DNA of 8,238 nucleotides from an uncultured Succinatimonas sp. (GCA_937880335.1 CALFLJ010000175.1:1-8238), one strand, 5' to 3'; numbered from the stretch's first letter, positions 1-7,215 are shown. Notes: generated by a model not told the origin, from the sequence alone. Numbers and translations are program-made.

Positions 1-7
1 ACCTTTT

Positions 8-52
8 CCATAAAAGCTCCATTATAGATCAGTAAAATGGAGCACTTTATGG
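8..52. repeat. Imperfect inverted repeat at the left edge
   Basis: The inner arms GCTCCATT (16-23) and AATGGAGC (36-43) pair perfectly over a 12-base loop. The outer arms CCATAAA (8-14) and TTTATGG (46-52) add seven more pairs across a small 1x2 internal loop. On the minus strand the inner stem is followed by TTTT, so it could be a weak terminator about 80 bases past the aspC stop. On the same strand a GGAG (20-17) lies five bases before an ATG (11-9) followed by GAA AAG, so the hairpin could instead cover the start of the next gene. TATAAT is also present on the minus strand (26-21). The sequence does not decide between these readings. Confidence 0.5.
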
Positions 53-121
53 GAATATATTCACCAGAGATCTGCTTTTCTTTTAAAGTCGATAGTTGTA
101 AAGCTATCTTATAAGCATTAA

Positions 122-1318
122 CTACTTAGAGGTTACCTTACAGATAGCATCAACTAAAGTGTCAATGTTCTTATGGTTAATTCCAGCTACACAAATACGA
201 CCTGAACCTACGATATAAATACCAAAGTCCTTACGTAAAGCCTCAACTTGCTCCTTATCTAAACCGGAGAAAGAGAACATACCACATTGAGTATTGATAA
301 AGTCGTAATCACCAGCACCTGCAGCCTTTAGCTTTTCAGATAAAAGTGAGCGCATTTCCTGAATACGATCACGCATAGATGCAAGCTCATCTTCCCACAA
401 CTTACGTAATTCTGGATTAGATAAGATAGTAGTAACAATCTTCTCGCCATGTGCAGGAGGATTGGAAATAGCTGTACGTACAGAAATCTTAAGCTGTGAG
501 AATACATTTGCTGCAGTTGCTGCATCAGCACTAACAACAGTTAAAACACCCACACGCTCATTATAAAGACCAAAGTTCTTAGAGAAGGAACTGGCAATTA
601 ACATCTCAGGGCAGTGAGCGGCAATGGTTCTAACACCAAAAGCATCCTCTTCTATGCCCTTACCAAAACCTTGATATGCAAAGTCAATAAAAGGCAAAAG
701 CTTCTTCTCAGCCAAGAACTTTGCTAAAGTTTCCCATTGCTCCTTGGTAGGATCAATACCTGTAGGGTTATGACAGCAGGCATGAATGATAACTGCATCA
801 CCTTCATTTGCCTGGGATAAAGTCTTCATCATGCGATCGAAATCTAAGGAATGATTTGCACGATCATAATAAGGATAGCGCTCAAACTTAAGACCTGCTG
901 ACTTTGCAATCTGATAATGATTACCCCAAGTTGGGTCTGAGATCCAAACAGTTGAAGATACATTTTGCTGAACTAAAAAGTCTGCACCAATACGTAAGGC
1001 GCCAGTACCACCAGGACAGTGACAACTTACAGCACGACCGCCATCAACATACTCAGAGCCTGCACCAAAGATAAGCTCACGAGCAAAACGACCATACTCA
1101 GGTAAACCTGTAATAGGTAAGTAAGACTTAGTGGTTTCCTCCTGTAAAAGCTGTTCTTCTGCAGCTTTTACGCATTTTAAAATAGAGGTTTCACCTTCCT
1201 CATTCTTATAAACACCTACACCGAGGTTAATCTTGTTAGGGTTTGAATCTTTTTTAAAGGCATCATTAAGGCCTAAAATTGGATCTGCAGGAGCAGCCTC
1301 AATACGTTCAAAGAACAT
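122..1318 (-). CDS. aspC: Aspartate/aromatic aminotransferase (class I, PLP-dependent)
   Basis: This cytosolic enzyme moves the amino group between aspartate (and usually aromatic amino acids) and 2-oxoglutarate, linking nitrogen metabolism to oxaloacetate. The 398 residues match the length and layout of E. coli AspC (396) from the first residues (ITAAPADPILGL-like N-terminus) to the end. Visible active-site residues are GGTGAL near 103-108, Trp131 in DPTWGNH, Asn184 in CCHNPTG, Asp212 and Tyr215 in DFAYQGF, the PLP-binding Lys247 in SFSKNFGLY, Arg281 before SNPPAHG (distal carboxylate) and Arg374 in GSGRI (alpha-carboxylate). All key residues are present, so it should be active. The start is ATG with AGGTGA about four bases upstream. 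The MATE gene lies upstream on the same strand, 89 bases away, but aspC appears to have its own promoter. Aspartate versus aromatic preference (AspC versus TyrB) cannot be settled from sequence alone. Confidence 0.95.
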   Translation of the reverse strand: MFFERIEAAPADPILGLNDAFKKDSNPNKINLGVGVYKNEEGETSILKCVKAAEEQLLQEETTKSYLPITGLPEYGRFARELIFGAGSEYVDGGRAVSCHCPGGTGALRIGADFLVQQNVSSTVWISDPTWGNHYQIAKSAGLKFERYPYYDRANHSLDFDRMMKTLSQANEGDAVIIHACCHNPTGIDPTKEQWETLAKFLAEKKLLPFIDFAYQGFGKGIEEDAFGVRTIAAHCPEMLIASSFSKNFGLYNERVGVLTVVSADAATAANVFSQLKISVRTAISNPPAHGEKIVTTILSNPELRKLWEDELASMRDRIQEMRSLLSEKLKAAGAGDYDFINTQCGMFSFSGLDKEQVEALRKDFGIYIVGSGRICVAGINHKNIDTLVDAICKVTSK

Positions 1319-1322
1319 TACA

Positions 1323-1328
1323 TCACCT
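1323..1328 (-). promoter_or_regulatory. aspC ribosome binding site
   Basis: On the minus strand AGGTGA lies four bases before the ATG at 1318, which supports that start. Confidence 0.7.
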
Positions 1329-1343
1329 GTTATTAAAAAAAAC

Positions 1344-1363
1344 TGTGGTGTAAATATACCACA
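1344..1363 (-). promoter_or_regulatory. aspC promoter -10 region inside a 20-bp palindrome (putative operator)
   Basis: Perfect arms TGTGGT and ACCACA flank eight bases. On the minus strand the centre reads TGGTATATT, an extended -10 (TGn then TATATT, plus-strand 1353-1358). The candidate -35 17 bases upstream is poor (TTTATT). A start site just downstream would give a leader of roughly 30 bases. A dyad centred on the -10 is a typical repressor position. It does not match the TyrR box TGTAAA-N6-TTTACA, so the regulator is unknown. Confidence 0.45.
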
Positions 1364-1407
1364 ATGTTAAGAAACAATAAAAAACTAAATAAAGATCACA
1401 TATTGCC

Positions 1408-2817
1408 TTAAAATTGTGCACTCTTCTTATGTGATACCTTTTTAAAGTTGACTCTGTAGTTGTGTTTGGCTGCTTTTACCCAAGCCTTTGACCTCCAGCG
1501 AATGAACATAGAAATACCACGTAGCCACTCATCAGTGCAAAAACCAATCCAAACACCTAAAAGACCTAAATCCATGTACAAAGCTAAAAAGCAACCTAGA
1601 GGTACGCTAATACACCACATTGAAATTACTGCCATTATTACAGGAAATTTTGTGTCGCCTACCGCTCTTAAGGAGTTTATGATTATGATATTTAAAATTC
1701 TTCCAGGCTCCATAAATACAGATAGCATGAAAAGAGGCGTTGCCATAGCTAAGACTGCTTTACTGTCAGTAAACATCTTAATTGCCATTTCTCCTGAAAA
1801 CATTGGGATGGTAACTGCAATACATGCTGTGATGAGCATTCCTAATTTTACTGAATGCATAAGTTGCTTATATGCCAGATCAAGCTTCATTGCACCTGCA
1901 TAGTGTGCAACTAAGATCTCAGTTCCCATGCCGATTGAAGCTGAGAATAAAAATAAGATCATACACATCTGAAAATAAATACCGTGCGTAGCTAAGGGAA
2001 TAGCCCCTAATGAAGCAATCACCGCTGTCATAAACATATATTGACTGTGCCATGACAGGTTCTCTCCAGCTCCTGGAAGGCCAATGTTTAAAATATGTGT
2101 AAGGATTTTCTTTTTTATAACAAACATAAAACGGGGAATTATTCTAACCTTAGTGCGCTTTACGATGAGAACAATAAAAAATCCCACAACAACAGTGCGT
2201 CCTATAACAGTACTTATAGCAACACCTTCAACTCCAAGCTTTGGCACACCGAATAAGCCAAATAAGAACAAGGCATTTCCAATAACAGTAATGATATTGA
2301 TTAAAATAGCCATGTACATTGAATCTCGTGTACATTCATAGGCTCTTAATATTTGGGCTGAGCACAAACACAAAGCTTCAGGCAAAAAACTCAGGGATAA
2401 AATCATCAAATAGGTGTGGGAGCTCTCTAATATCTCTTCTGGAACCTGCATAAGATCAACAATTATGCCAGAGCAGAAAAACACACCCATTGAAATTATT
2501 GCACCCCATACAATATTTAAGCCTAACGCCATGTGAACAATACGACGTGCCATGCGTCGATTACCATTTCCTAAAGCTTGCGCACAGCTTACACATACTC
2601 CAATATTGATAAAGTTAAATAATATAAGCCCCAGATCAAAAACCTGATTTCCCACAGTAAGCTCAGCTACAGCTTCTACAGAAACCATACCTACCATGAT
2701 CATATTAATCATAAGGGTTGCAAAGTGCATCCCAAGATCAATAAAAATTGGCCAACTTATAGAAAATAAAGAACGACCTAATTGAGGTTCAGACTTAAAA
2801 CTTGCAGACTCAGACAT
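1408..2817 (-). CDS. MATE-family multidrug/sodium efflux protein
   Basis: This inner-membrane antiporter probably exports cationic drugs or metabolites in exchange for Na+ or H+. Its 469 residues and roughly twelve hydrophobic segments fit the two-bundle MATE fold. Visible family features are the N-terminal ISWPIF and MINMIMVGMVS region of helices 1-2 (about 18-47), AQALGNGNRRMARR (79-92) on the first cytoplasmic loop, the second-half counterpart around 246-310 (GLPGAGENLSW; TEILVAHYAGA), and the C-terminal LRAVGDTKFPVIMA plus GVWIGFCTDEWLRGI (383-435), followed by a basic tail. The start ATG has AGGA eight bases upstream and a good promoter. It is probably transcribed alone; no clear terminator separates it from aspC, so read-through is possible. 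The substrate cannot be told from sequence. Confidence 0.9.
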   Translation of the reverse strand: MSESASFKSEPQLGRSLFSISWPIFIDLGMHFATLMINMIMVGMVSVEAVAELTVGNQVFDLGLILFNFINIGVCVSCAQALGNGNRRMARRIVHMALGLNIVWGAIISMGVFFCSGIIVDLMQVPEEILESSHTYLMILSLSFLPEALCLCSAQILRAYECTRDSMYMAILINIITVIGNALFLFGLFGVPKLGVEGVAISTVIGRTVVVGFFIVLIVKRTKVRIIPRFMFVIKKKILTHILNIGLPGAGENLSWHSQYMFMTAVIASLGAIPLATHGIYFQMCMILFLFSASIGMGTEILVAHYAGAMKLDLAYKQLMHSVKLGMLITACIAVTIPMFSGEMAIKMFTDSKAVLAMATPLFMLSVFMEPGRILNIIIINSLRAVGDTKFPVIMAVISMWCISVPLGCFLALYMDLGLLGVWIGFCTDEWLRGISMFIRWRSKAWVKAAKHNYRVNFKKVSHKKSAQF

Positions 2818-2846
2818 AGCATAATCCTAAAAAATGATTTTTCAGC

Positions 2847-2874
2847 ATTATAGTGATTTGGTGCAAAATTCCAA
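2847..2874 (-). promoter_or_regulatory. Promoter of the MATE gene
   Basis: On the minus strand there is a perfect -10 TATAAT (plus 2847-2852), a 16-base spacer and a -35 TTGGAA (plus 2869-2874, 4 of 6 to consensus). It lies about 30 bases upstream of the ATG at 2817. Confidence 0.6.
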
Positions 2875-3161
2875 TCAAAATTTTATTTAAATTAATGTTT
2901 ACAAGTTTTGTGTAATACTTCCTAGAGCCTTAGCTTATAAGACAAATATGAAATTTTTATAAAGGTGATTTTAATATATAAAAATAAACTTACATTTCAG
3001 TATTATTAAAATCGTAAACTTGCCATTTCTTTCTTATTTTAGAAAATGCAAATTTTATACTTGTACTCTGCATTAAAAGAACATACGTCAACCTAACCTC
3101 ATCTGTAAGTAACCTGTTTTATAAGGCCCAAAATAACAGCTTGTTACCTCATAGGCTGTCA
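2875..3161. other. AT-rich intergenic stretch with no recognised gene
   Basis: No start codon with a ribosome binding site leads into a protein I recognise on either strand. The left end of the decayed insertion sequence should fall in the right half of this stretch, but I could not find a terminal inverted repeat to mark it. Confidence 0.5.
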
Positions 3162-3825
3162 GCCAAACACTCACCTGAATTTAAGATTAGATTTGCAAAA
3201 GCCTACACAGAAGGAATTTCTAGTTTAGAAGATATTGCTTAACTCTATAGCATACAAGCTTAATCATCAGTAAAAATTAGTATGATATTTATCAGTCTCA
3301 AGGTAAAAAAAGAATTGATGAATATAAATGCTCAAGGCCTGAATATCCTTTAAAAATTATTTAGAAGAAGCCTCTATGAGTAGTGGTTCATACCTTTACC
3401 AATTGTATAAAGCTCCTACTAAAAAACTTGATGTTATTCATAATGACCATATTGAAGCTATCTTAAAGATTCATTCTGCAAGCAAAAAAAGATATGGGTA
3501 TAGACGAGTTGTATATGCATTAAGACCGAGGATGGCAATATCAAAATCTCCATTATTCTAATTGCATAAAACAAATCATTTAATTCAAAGTATGTCTAGA
3601 AAAGCCAATACTCTTGACAATATCATTATTGAAATATTCTTAGGCTAAATGAAGGTTGAAATGCTTTGCGGAAAGTAAAAAGCTTTTAAATGCTTAGATG
3701 ACTTAGAGCAAGCTATAAAGGATTAGATCTATTGGTATAACCATAAAAGAGTTTGTAAAAAGTTAAAAGGCCTGTCTCCGATTAATTTTAGGAAACAAGC
3801 CTTTAATTCTGAGAGTATGATCTAG
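3162..3825 (+). pseudogene. Decayed IS3-family (IS150-like) transposase OrfA/OrfB
   Basis: The OrfA fragment starts at 3162 with a helix-turn-helix segment (KHSPEFKIRFAKAYTEG, then SSLEDIA). It meets stops at 3240 and 3261, shifts frame near 3275 and continues as YDIYQSQGKKRIDEYKCSRP. OrfB then opens at about 3355-3376 in the -1 frame, the usual IS3 OrfA/OrfB relation, with SSGSYLYQLYKAP and KKRYGYRRVVYAL. At about 3521 this jumps to DRGWQYQ (3524-3538), which in intact relatives lies over a hundred residues later, so the middle of the integrase core including the first catalytic Asp is deleted. A second frameshift near 3567-3575 returns to the OrfB frame for LIQSMSRKANTLDN, then FLG*MKVEM, FKCLDDLEQAIKD*IYWYNHKR and GLSPINFRKQAF, broken by stops. 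It is clearly non-functional and old. The exact ends of the element are not visible. Confidence 0.85.
3376..3561 (+). pseudogene. Longest surviving open piece of the IS3-like OrfB
   Basis: A 61-codon open stretch whose first 49 residues match the N-terminal part of IS3-family OrfB (the GYRR region). The last dozen codons are out of frame after the internal deletion. It has no convincing ribosome binding site and should not be annotated as an independent protein. Confidence 0.8.
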
Positions 3826-3857
3826 AAACTTAAGTGATCAATTTCTTAGATCATACT
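3814..3857. repeat. Strong inverted repeat after the IS remnant
   Basis: The left arm 3814-3828 (AGTATGATCTAGAAA) pairs with the right arm 3842-3857 over 15 base pairs with a single bulged A. The 13-base loop contains CTTAAG and TGATCA. On the plus strand a T-run (3867-3871) follows nine bases after the stem, which is too far for a classic terminator. It lies between the transposase remnant and the 3' end of glnQ, so it could be an IS end structure or a terminator or RNA-stabilising hairpin for the gln operon, which reads into it from the minus strand. Confidence 0.6.
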
Positions 3858-3882
3858 AAAGGTCTCTTTTTCTTAGCTAAAA

Positions 3883-4608
3883 TTAAAGAATCTTTGCTAA
3901 AAATTCCTGAGTACGCTTTTGCTTTGGATTTGAGAATATTTCTTCAGGAGAGCCCTGCTCTAAAATAATTCCCTGATCAACAAACAATACTCTGTCAGCC
4001 ACTTGTCGAGCAAAACCCATTTCATGAGTTACGACCATCATGGTCATACCACTCTCGGCTAAATCCTTCATAACATCTAATACTTCATTAACCATCTCAG
4101 GATCTAAAGCTGAGGTTGGCTCATCGAAAAGCATAATCTTAGGATTCATAGCAAGCGCTCTTGCAATGGCAACACGCTGTTGCTGACCTCCTGATAACTC
4201 ATCAGGATAAGCATCTACCTTCTCAGAAAGTCCGACCTTATTTAAAAGATCTAAAGCTGTCTTACGAGCCTCTTCTTTTGACTTATGACGAACGTTGACA
4301 GGAGCTAAAGTAATGTTTTCTCCTACAGTCATATGCGGGAAAAGGTTGAAATGCTGGAAAACCATACCAACCTCAGCACGGATAGTATTGATATTGCTAT
4401 TTCTATCAATAACCTCTCCATCAATGGCAATAGTACCACCGGTTGGAACCTCAAGATAATTTACGCAACGTAAAAGAGTACTTTTACCAGATCCTGAAGG
4501 ACCGATAACAACTACAACTTCACTTTTCTCAACGCTTAAATCAACACCCTTAATAATTTCATTAGAGCCGAAACTTTTACGCAAATTCTTAATTTCAATC
4601 ATTGACAT
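3883..4608 (-). CDS. glnQ: Glutamine-type polar amino acid ABC transporter, ATP-binding protein
   Basis: This cytoplasmic ATPase powers the importer formed with the permease encoded just upstream. Its 241 residues match E. coli GlnQ (240). Visible motifs in order are Walker [10 protein letters not shown] (36-44), the Q-loop FQHFNLFPH (Gln85), the signature LSGGQQQR (138-145), Walker B IMLFDE (158-163) with catalytic Glu163, the D-loop SALD, and the switch His195 in VVTHEMGFA. This set is typical of the GlnQ/HisP/ArtP group. The ATG at 4608 has AAGGAG seven bases upstream, overlapping the stop codon of the permease gene, and the gap is only 11 bases, so the two are translationally linked. A second in-frame ATG two codons later is less well placed. 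Relatives for arginine, histidine or glutamate cannot be separated by the ATPase alone; GlnP and GlnH similarity favours glutamine. Confidence 0.92.
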   Translation of the reverse strand: MSMIEIKNLRKSFGSNEIIKGVDLSVEKSEVVVVIGPSGSGKSTLLRCVNYLEVPTGGTIAIDGEVIDRNSNINTIRAEVGMVFQHFNLFPHMTVGENITLAPVNVRHKSKEEARKTALDLLNKVGLSEKVDAYPDELSGGQQQRVAIARALAMNPKIMLFDEPTSALDPEMVNEVLDVMKDLAESGMTMMVVTHEMGFARQVADRVLFVDQGIILEQGSPEEIFSNPKQKRTQEFLAKIL

Positions 4609-4619
4609 GGTAAGACTCC

Positions 4620-5291
4620 TTAGACTTTGCGCTTAGGGTTAAACTTCTTCTCTAACATAGCAACAATACGCGATATAGAGAGGGTCATAATTAAGTAGAT
4701 GATTGCAACAGCTGTCCAAATTTCCAATGAACCATAGGTTGATGCAATAACCAATTGACCTTTACGGGTTAATTCCTCAAATCCGATTACGGATACTAAT
4801 GAGGAGTCCTTCAACATAGCAATAAATTCATTACCTAATTGAGGAATAATACGACGGAAGGCTTGAGGAATAATGATATAAATCATAGTCTGATTCCAGG
4901 TCATACCCAAGGAACGACCAGCTTCCATCTGACCACGATCAATTGACTGAATACCAGCACGGAAAATTTCAGCTACATAAGCGCCAGAGTTAATTGAGCA
5001 TGCGGTCACAGCAGCTATAAAGGGCTCAATACGCATTCCCAAAATTGTAGGTAGCGCAAAGTAGATAATAAAGATTTGTACAAGTAGTGGAGTACCACGG
5101 ATGAAGTCTACGTAAACTTTAGCAGGGATACGTAACCATTTGTAATTTGAAAGTTCGGCAATACCGACAAATAAACCAATGAAAACGCCGCAAGCAACAG
5201 CTACAGCTGTGATTTCAATTGTGACCAAAGCACCTACACCTAACAAAGGTAAGGAGGTCCAAATCAATTCTAAGTCAAAAGGAAAAGGCAT
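4620..5291 (-). CDS. glnP: Glutamine-type amino acid ABC transporter, permease
   Basis: This inner-membrane subunit forms the translocation pore, most likely as a homodimer. From the ATG at 5291 it has 223 residues, close to E. coli GlnP (219). Shared landmarks are the hydrophobic first helix (15-45), RGTPLLVQ (65-72) and [15 protein letters not shown] (100-109), the EAA loop contacting the ATPase (about 122-142, [11 protein letters not shown] through IIIPQ), [25 protein letters not shown] and [12 protein letters not shown] in the last helix. The frame is open upstream to another ATG at 5330, adding MCVLCFFYFEVIY. I prefer 5291 because the family starts just before a FDW/FDL-like segment, although its ribosome binding site (GAAG) is weak. 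Translation may depend on glnH upstream. Specificity for glutamine is inferred from similarity. Confidence 0.88.
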   Translation of the reverse strand: MPFPFDLELIWTSLPLLGVGALVTIEITAVAVACGVFIGLFVGIAELSNYKWLRIPAKVYVDFIRGTPLLVQIFIIYFALPTILGMRIEPFIAAVTACSINSGAYVAEIFRAGIQSIDRGQMEAGRSLGMTWNQTMIYIIIPQAFRRIIPQLGNEFIAMLKDSSLVSVIGFEELTRKGQLVIASTYGSLEIWTAVAIIYLIMTLSISRIVAMLEKKFNPKRKV

Positions 5292-5324
5292 ATATATAAC
5301 TTCAAAATAGAAAAAACAAAGGAC

Positions 5325-5352
5325 ACACATCTAAAGATGCATGCCCCTGTGT
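5325..5352 (-). repeat. Intercistronic hairpin between glnH and glnP
   Basis: ACACA (5325-5329) pairs with TGTGT (5348-5352). The enclosed region also contains CATC-TAAA-GATG. There is no T-run. A hairpin here is a common way for binding-protein transcripts to be stabilised or partly terminated relative to the permease and ATPase genes. The stem is short. Confidence 0.3.
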
Positions 5353-5365
5353 ACAAATTTATAGC

Positions 5366-6115
5366 TTATTGAGCAACTTTAAACCATTTTTGGTGAATCT
5401 TAGAGAATGTGCCATTATCGCGAATCTTCTGTAAGCCATCGTTGATAACCTTAAGAGCCTCTTCGTTACCCTTAGTGACGGCAATACCATATTGTTCACC
5501 ATCTAAAAGCTCGGGAATTTCAACGTAATCATTAGAATTCATCTGGCTTAAGAAATAAAGATTTACAGGACGATCGTTAATAACAGCCTCGCATCCTTTA
5601 GACTTTAGCTCCATGAAAGCCTCAGGAACAGTATTAAATGCGCCAACCTTACCTGAAATCTTTTCTGCACTCTTAGCTGAGGTTGTGCCAATCTGTACAC
5701 ATAAGCGGACAGATTTTAGATCAGAGATCTTCTGATATTTAGATGCATTTGAGGATAAGATTACAGCAGATAAGCCTGAATTATAGTAAGGGGCTGAGAA
5801 ATCAACCTTTTTAGAACGCTCAGGTGTAATGGTAATACCAGCTATTGCAGCATCAATCTGAGAAGTAAGCATTGCAGGAATTAGGCCATCAAAAGGCATA
5901 TTGATAATCTCAACCTTATAACCTTCAACCTCACCTATAGCACGAATGATATCCATATCATAACCGGTAGGAGAATCACTTCCAGCTTCTACGAACTCAA
6001 ACGGAGCAAAAGTTGCCTCAGTTCCAACGCGTAAAACTTTTTGTGCAAAAGCAGAACTCATAAAAGTAGCGCTTACAGCGCAAACTGCCAGGGCTACAGA
6101 TAATTTCTTAAACAT
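5366..6115 (-). CDS. glnH: Glutamine-type amino acid ABC transporter, periplasmic binding protein
   Basis: This periplasmic protein captures the amino acid and delivers it to the permease. From the ATG at 6115 it has 249 residues: a signal peptide (FKK, hydrophobic 6-20, cleavage likely after SAFA at 24), then a family-3 binding domain. It aligns with E. coli GlnH through GTEATFAPFEF (31-41), MPFDGLIPAMLTSQID, AGITIT (92-97) with the carboxylate-binding Arg100, SAPYY, GTTSA (143-147), AVINDRP with Asp181 for the amino group, and EQYGIA. GlnH has His before that Asp, whereas here it is Asn180, so the exact ligand is not certain. Two cysteines (139, 174) could form a disulfide in the periplasm. 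The frame is open to an ATG at 6184, but that would bury the signal peptide behind 23 residues, so 6115 is preferred. It is first in the operon, 74 bases before glnP. Confidence 0.88.
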   Translation of the reverse strand: MFKKLSVALAVCAVSATFMSSAFAQKVLRVGTEATFAPFEFVEAGSDSPTGYDMDIIRAIGEVEGYKVEIINMPFDGLIPAMLTSQIDAAIAGITITPERSKKVDFSAPYYNSGLSAVILSSNASKYQKISDLKSVRLCVQIGTTSAKSAEKISGKVGAFNTVPEAFMELKSKGCEAVINDRPVNLYFLSQMNSNDYVEIPELLDGEQYGIAVTKGNEEALKVINDGLQKIRDNGTFSKIHQKWFKVAQ

Positions 6116-6125
6116 AACGATCTTC

Positions 6126-6140
6126 TTCCTAATCAAGGAA
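6126..6140 (-). promoter_or_regulatory. Small hairpin that pairs the glnH ribosome binding site
   Basis: In the glnH mRNA TTCCT (6140-6136) can pair with AGGAA (6130-6126) across a five-base loop. The AGGAA is the best Shine-Dalgarno candidate, ten bases before the ATG at 6115. A second stem, GATCCC with GGGATC (6180-6175 and 6151-6146), lies directly upstream. Together they could limit translation; whether they do so in response to a signal is unknown. Confidence 0.4.
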
Positions 6141-6194
6141 AACATGATCCCAAGTAGCCTCATAAGGACATTACGGGATCCCATATTTTACGGC

Positions 6195-6200
6195 ATTGTA
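6195..6200 (-). promoter_or_regulatory. Candidate -10 of the gln operon promoter
   Basis: On the minus strand TACAAT (5 of 6 to TATAAT) lies about 80 bases upstream of the glnH start. No convincing -35 sits at the right distance, which would fit an activator-dependent promoter. The element overlaps a partial dyad with arms GGCAT (6192-6196) and ATGCC (6210-6214). Confidence 0.35.
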
Positions 6201-6468
6201 CCAAATAACATGCCTTTAATAGAAGTCTATAGCGTTACTTCTTGCACAAAATAAAAATTTAATTTAAAAACATATTATATAAGAAGCAAAAGCATCCTTA
6301 AAATCAAATAAAATCTTATAATTTGTTTACTTAAATAATTTTGTCAGAAAAAAGCTGCCATTCTTATTTAAATTAACTGGTAAAACATATAATTAGCATT
6401 AAAAAAATGTAATTTAATAAAAATTTTCTCATAGAAGATCACAGTTTATAACTATGTTAATATTTTTT

Positions 6469-6498
6469 TTGAGGCTTGTTAAAATTTTGATCTAAGAT
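6469..6498 (+). promoter_or_regulatory. Possible promoter of the HAD phosphatase gene
   Basis: TTGAGG (6469-6474), an 18-base spacer and TAAGAT (6493-6498), each 4 of 6 to the sigma-70 consensus. It lies 40 bases before the GTG start. The surroundings are so AT-rich that other -10-like words are also possible. Confidence 0.3.
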
Positions 6499-6538
6499 AA
6501 ATAATACCCTCTACACTCAATTGAATTAGGAGTTCAAA

Positions 6539-7153
6539 GTGGCGATTAAAAATGTGGTTTTCGACTTAGGTGGAGTTCTTTTAGACTGGGATCCTCGTTA
6601 TTTTTATAAAGATTACTTTAAAGATGACGAAAAAATGGAGTATTTCCTAAGTCACATCACAACCTCTACATGGAATGCACAGATGGATAAAGGCCGAACC
6701 TTTGATGAATGCATCAAAGAATTAAGCGAGCAGTATCCAGAATACAAAGATGCCATTGAGCAATATAAACCAGGCTGGTACAAGATGCTCAAAGGAGAGG
6801 TTGCAATTGGTATGGAGCTGTTTAATAAAGTCAAAAATAGCGGACTTTATACTATTTATGCTCTTACTAATTGGTCATCTGAAACTTTTCCTTACGCCTT
6901 TGAACACTATAAATTTCTGCAGGATTTTGAAGGAATTGTAGTCTCAGGTGAAGAAAAGATGATAAAGCCTGACAAGGGTTTATTTTTAACCTTATTTGAG
7001 CGTTACCACTTAAACCCTGAGGAATGTTTCTTTACAGATGATAATCTTAAGAATATTGAAACAGCCCGCTCACGTGGCATGCATACTGTTTTGTATACAC
7101 AAACAAAAGAATGCAATGAAGAAATTTTAAAAATTTTGAAAATAAAAGACTAA
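6539..7153 (+). CDS. HAD-superfamily hydrolase (subfamily IA, YihX-like phosphatase)
   Basis: A 204-residue cytosolic phosphatase. The N-terminal VVFDLGGVLLDWDP supplies the nucleophile Asp9; the second motif-I position is Gly rather than Asp, as also in E. coli YihX (FDLGNV), a glucose-1-phosphate phosphatase of similar length. A helical cap follows (about 18-85). Motif II is ALTNW (Thr110), motif III is the Lys143 of MIKPD, and motif IV is FFTDDNLKNIETARSRGM (Asp167, Asp168) for Mg2+. All catalytic motifs are present. The start is GTG, chosen because AGGAG lies seven bases before it and Asp9 then falls at the usual place. It stands alone between its own promoter region and a strong terminator. 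The physiological substrate cannot be predicted; a sugar phosphate is likely by analogy. Confidence 0.88.
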   Translation: MAIKNVVFDLGGVLLDWDPRYFYKDYFKDDEKMEYFLSHITTSTWNAQMDKGRTFDECIKELSEQYPEYKDAIEQYKPGWYKMLKGEVAIGMELFNKVKNSGLYTIYALTNWSSETFPYAFEHYKFLQDFEGIVVSGEEKMIKPDKGLFLTLFERYHLNPEECFFTDDNLKNIETARSRGMHTVLYTQTKECNEEILKILKIKD

Positions 7154-7160
7154 ATGTAAG

Positions 7161-7188
7161 AAAGCATCGCAAAGCGATGCTTTTTTTT
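7161..7188 (+). terminator. Rho-independent terminator of the HAD gene
   Basis: The stem AAAGCATCGC / GCGATGCTTT closes an AAA loop and runs into eight T residues (7181-7188), starting seven bases after the stop codon. It is a textbook intrinsic terminator. Confidence 0.93.
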
Positions 7189-7215
7189 AAAGATTTAAGC
7201 AACTTTGACCGTTAA
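7188..7215 (+). promoter_or_regulatory. Candidate sigma-28 (flagellar, FliA-type) promoter
   Basis: TAAAGATT (7188-7195) matches the FliA -35 TAAAGTTT at 7 of 8 positions. ACCGTTAA (7208-7215) matches GCCGWWAA at 7 of 8. The spacer is 12 bases (11 is usual). A transcript would begin near 7221, leaving about 25 bases of leader with the GGAGG well placed before the ATG at 7247. No competing sigma-70 promoter is obvious in the short gap after the terminator. Confidence 0.5.

Larger units (their letters stand above)
6185..6538. other. Divergent AT-rich promoter region between glnH and the HAD gene
   Basis: It holds the candidate glnH promoter at the left end and a possible HAD-gene promoter at the right end. 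The middle (about 6240-6460) is very AT-rich with repeated AATTTAA-type words. I recognise no gene, RNA or clear operator there. Confidence 0.5.

Noticed and set aside
1460..2341. Plus-strand open frames opposite the MATE gene
   Set aside because: They lack homology and ribosome binding sites and are the antisense of a well-supported membrane protein.
3162..3825. Stop codons in the transposase read as recoded amino acids
   Set aside because: TAA, TAG and TGA all occur together with frameshifts and a deletion, while intact genes in the window end normally with TAA and TAG. This is decay, not an alternative code.
5292..5330. N-terminal extension of GlnP starting at 5330
   Set aside because: Its residues do not match the family start and no ribosome binding site is at good spacing, although the site at 5291 is also weak.
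6116..6184. N-terminal extension of GlnH starting at 6184
   Set aside because: It would place 23 residues ahead of a clear signal peptide. The stretch is better read as mRNA leader.
6240..6460. Small RNA or extra gene in the AT-rich region before the HAD gene
   Set aside because: No hairpin with a T-run, no open frame with a ribosome binding site, and low sequence complexity.
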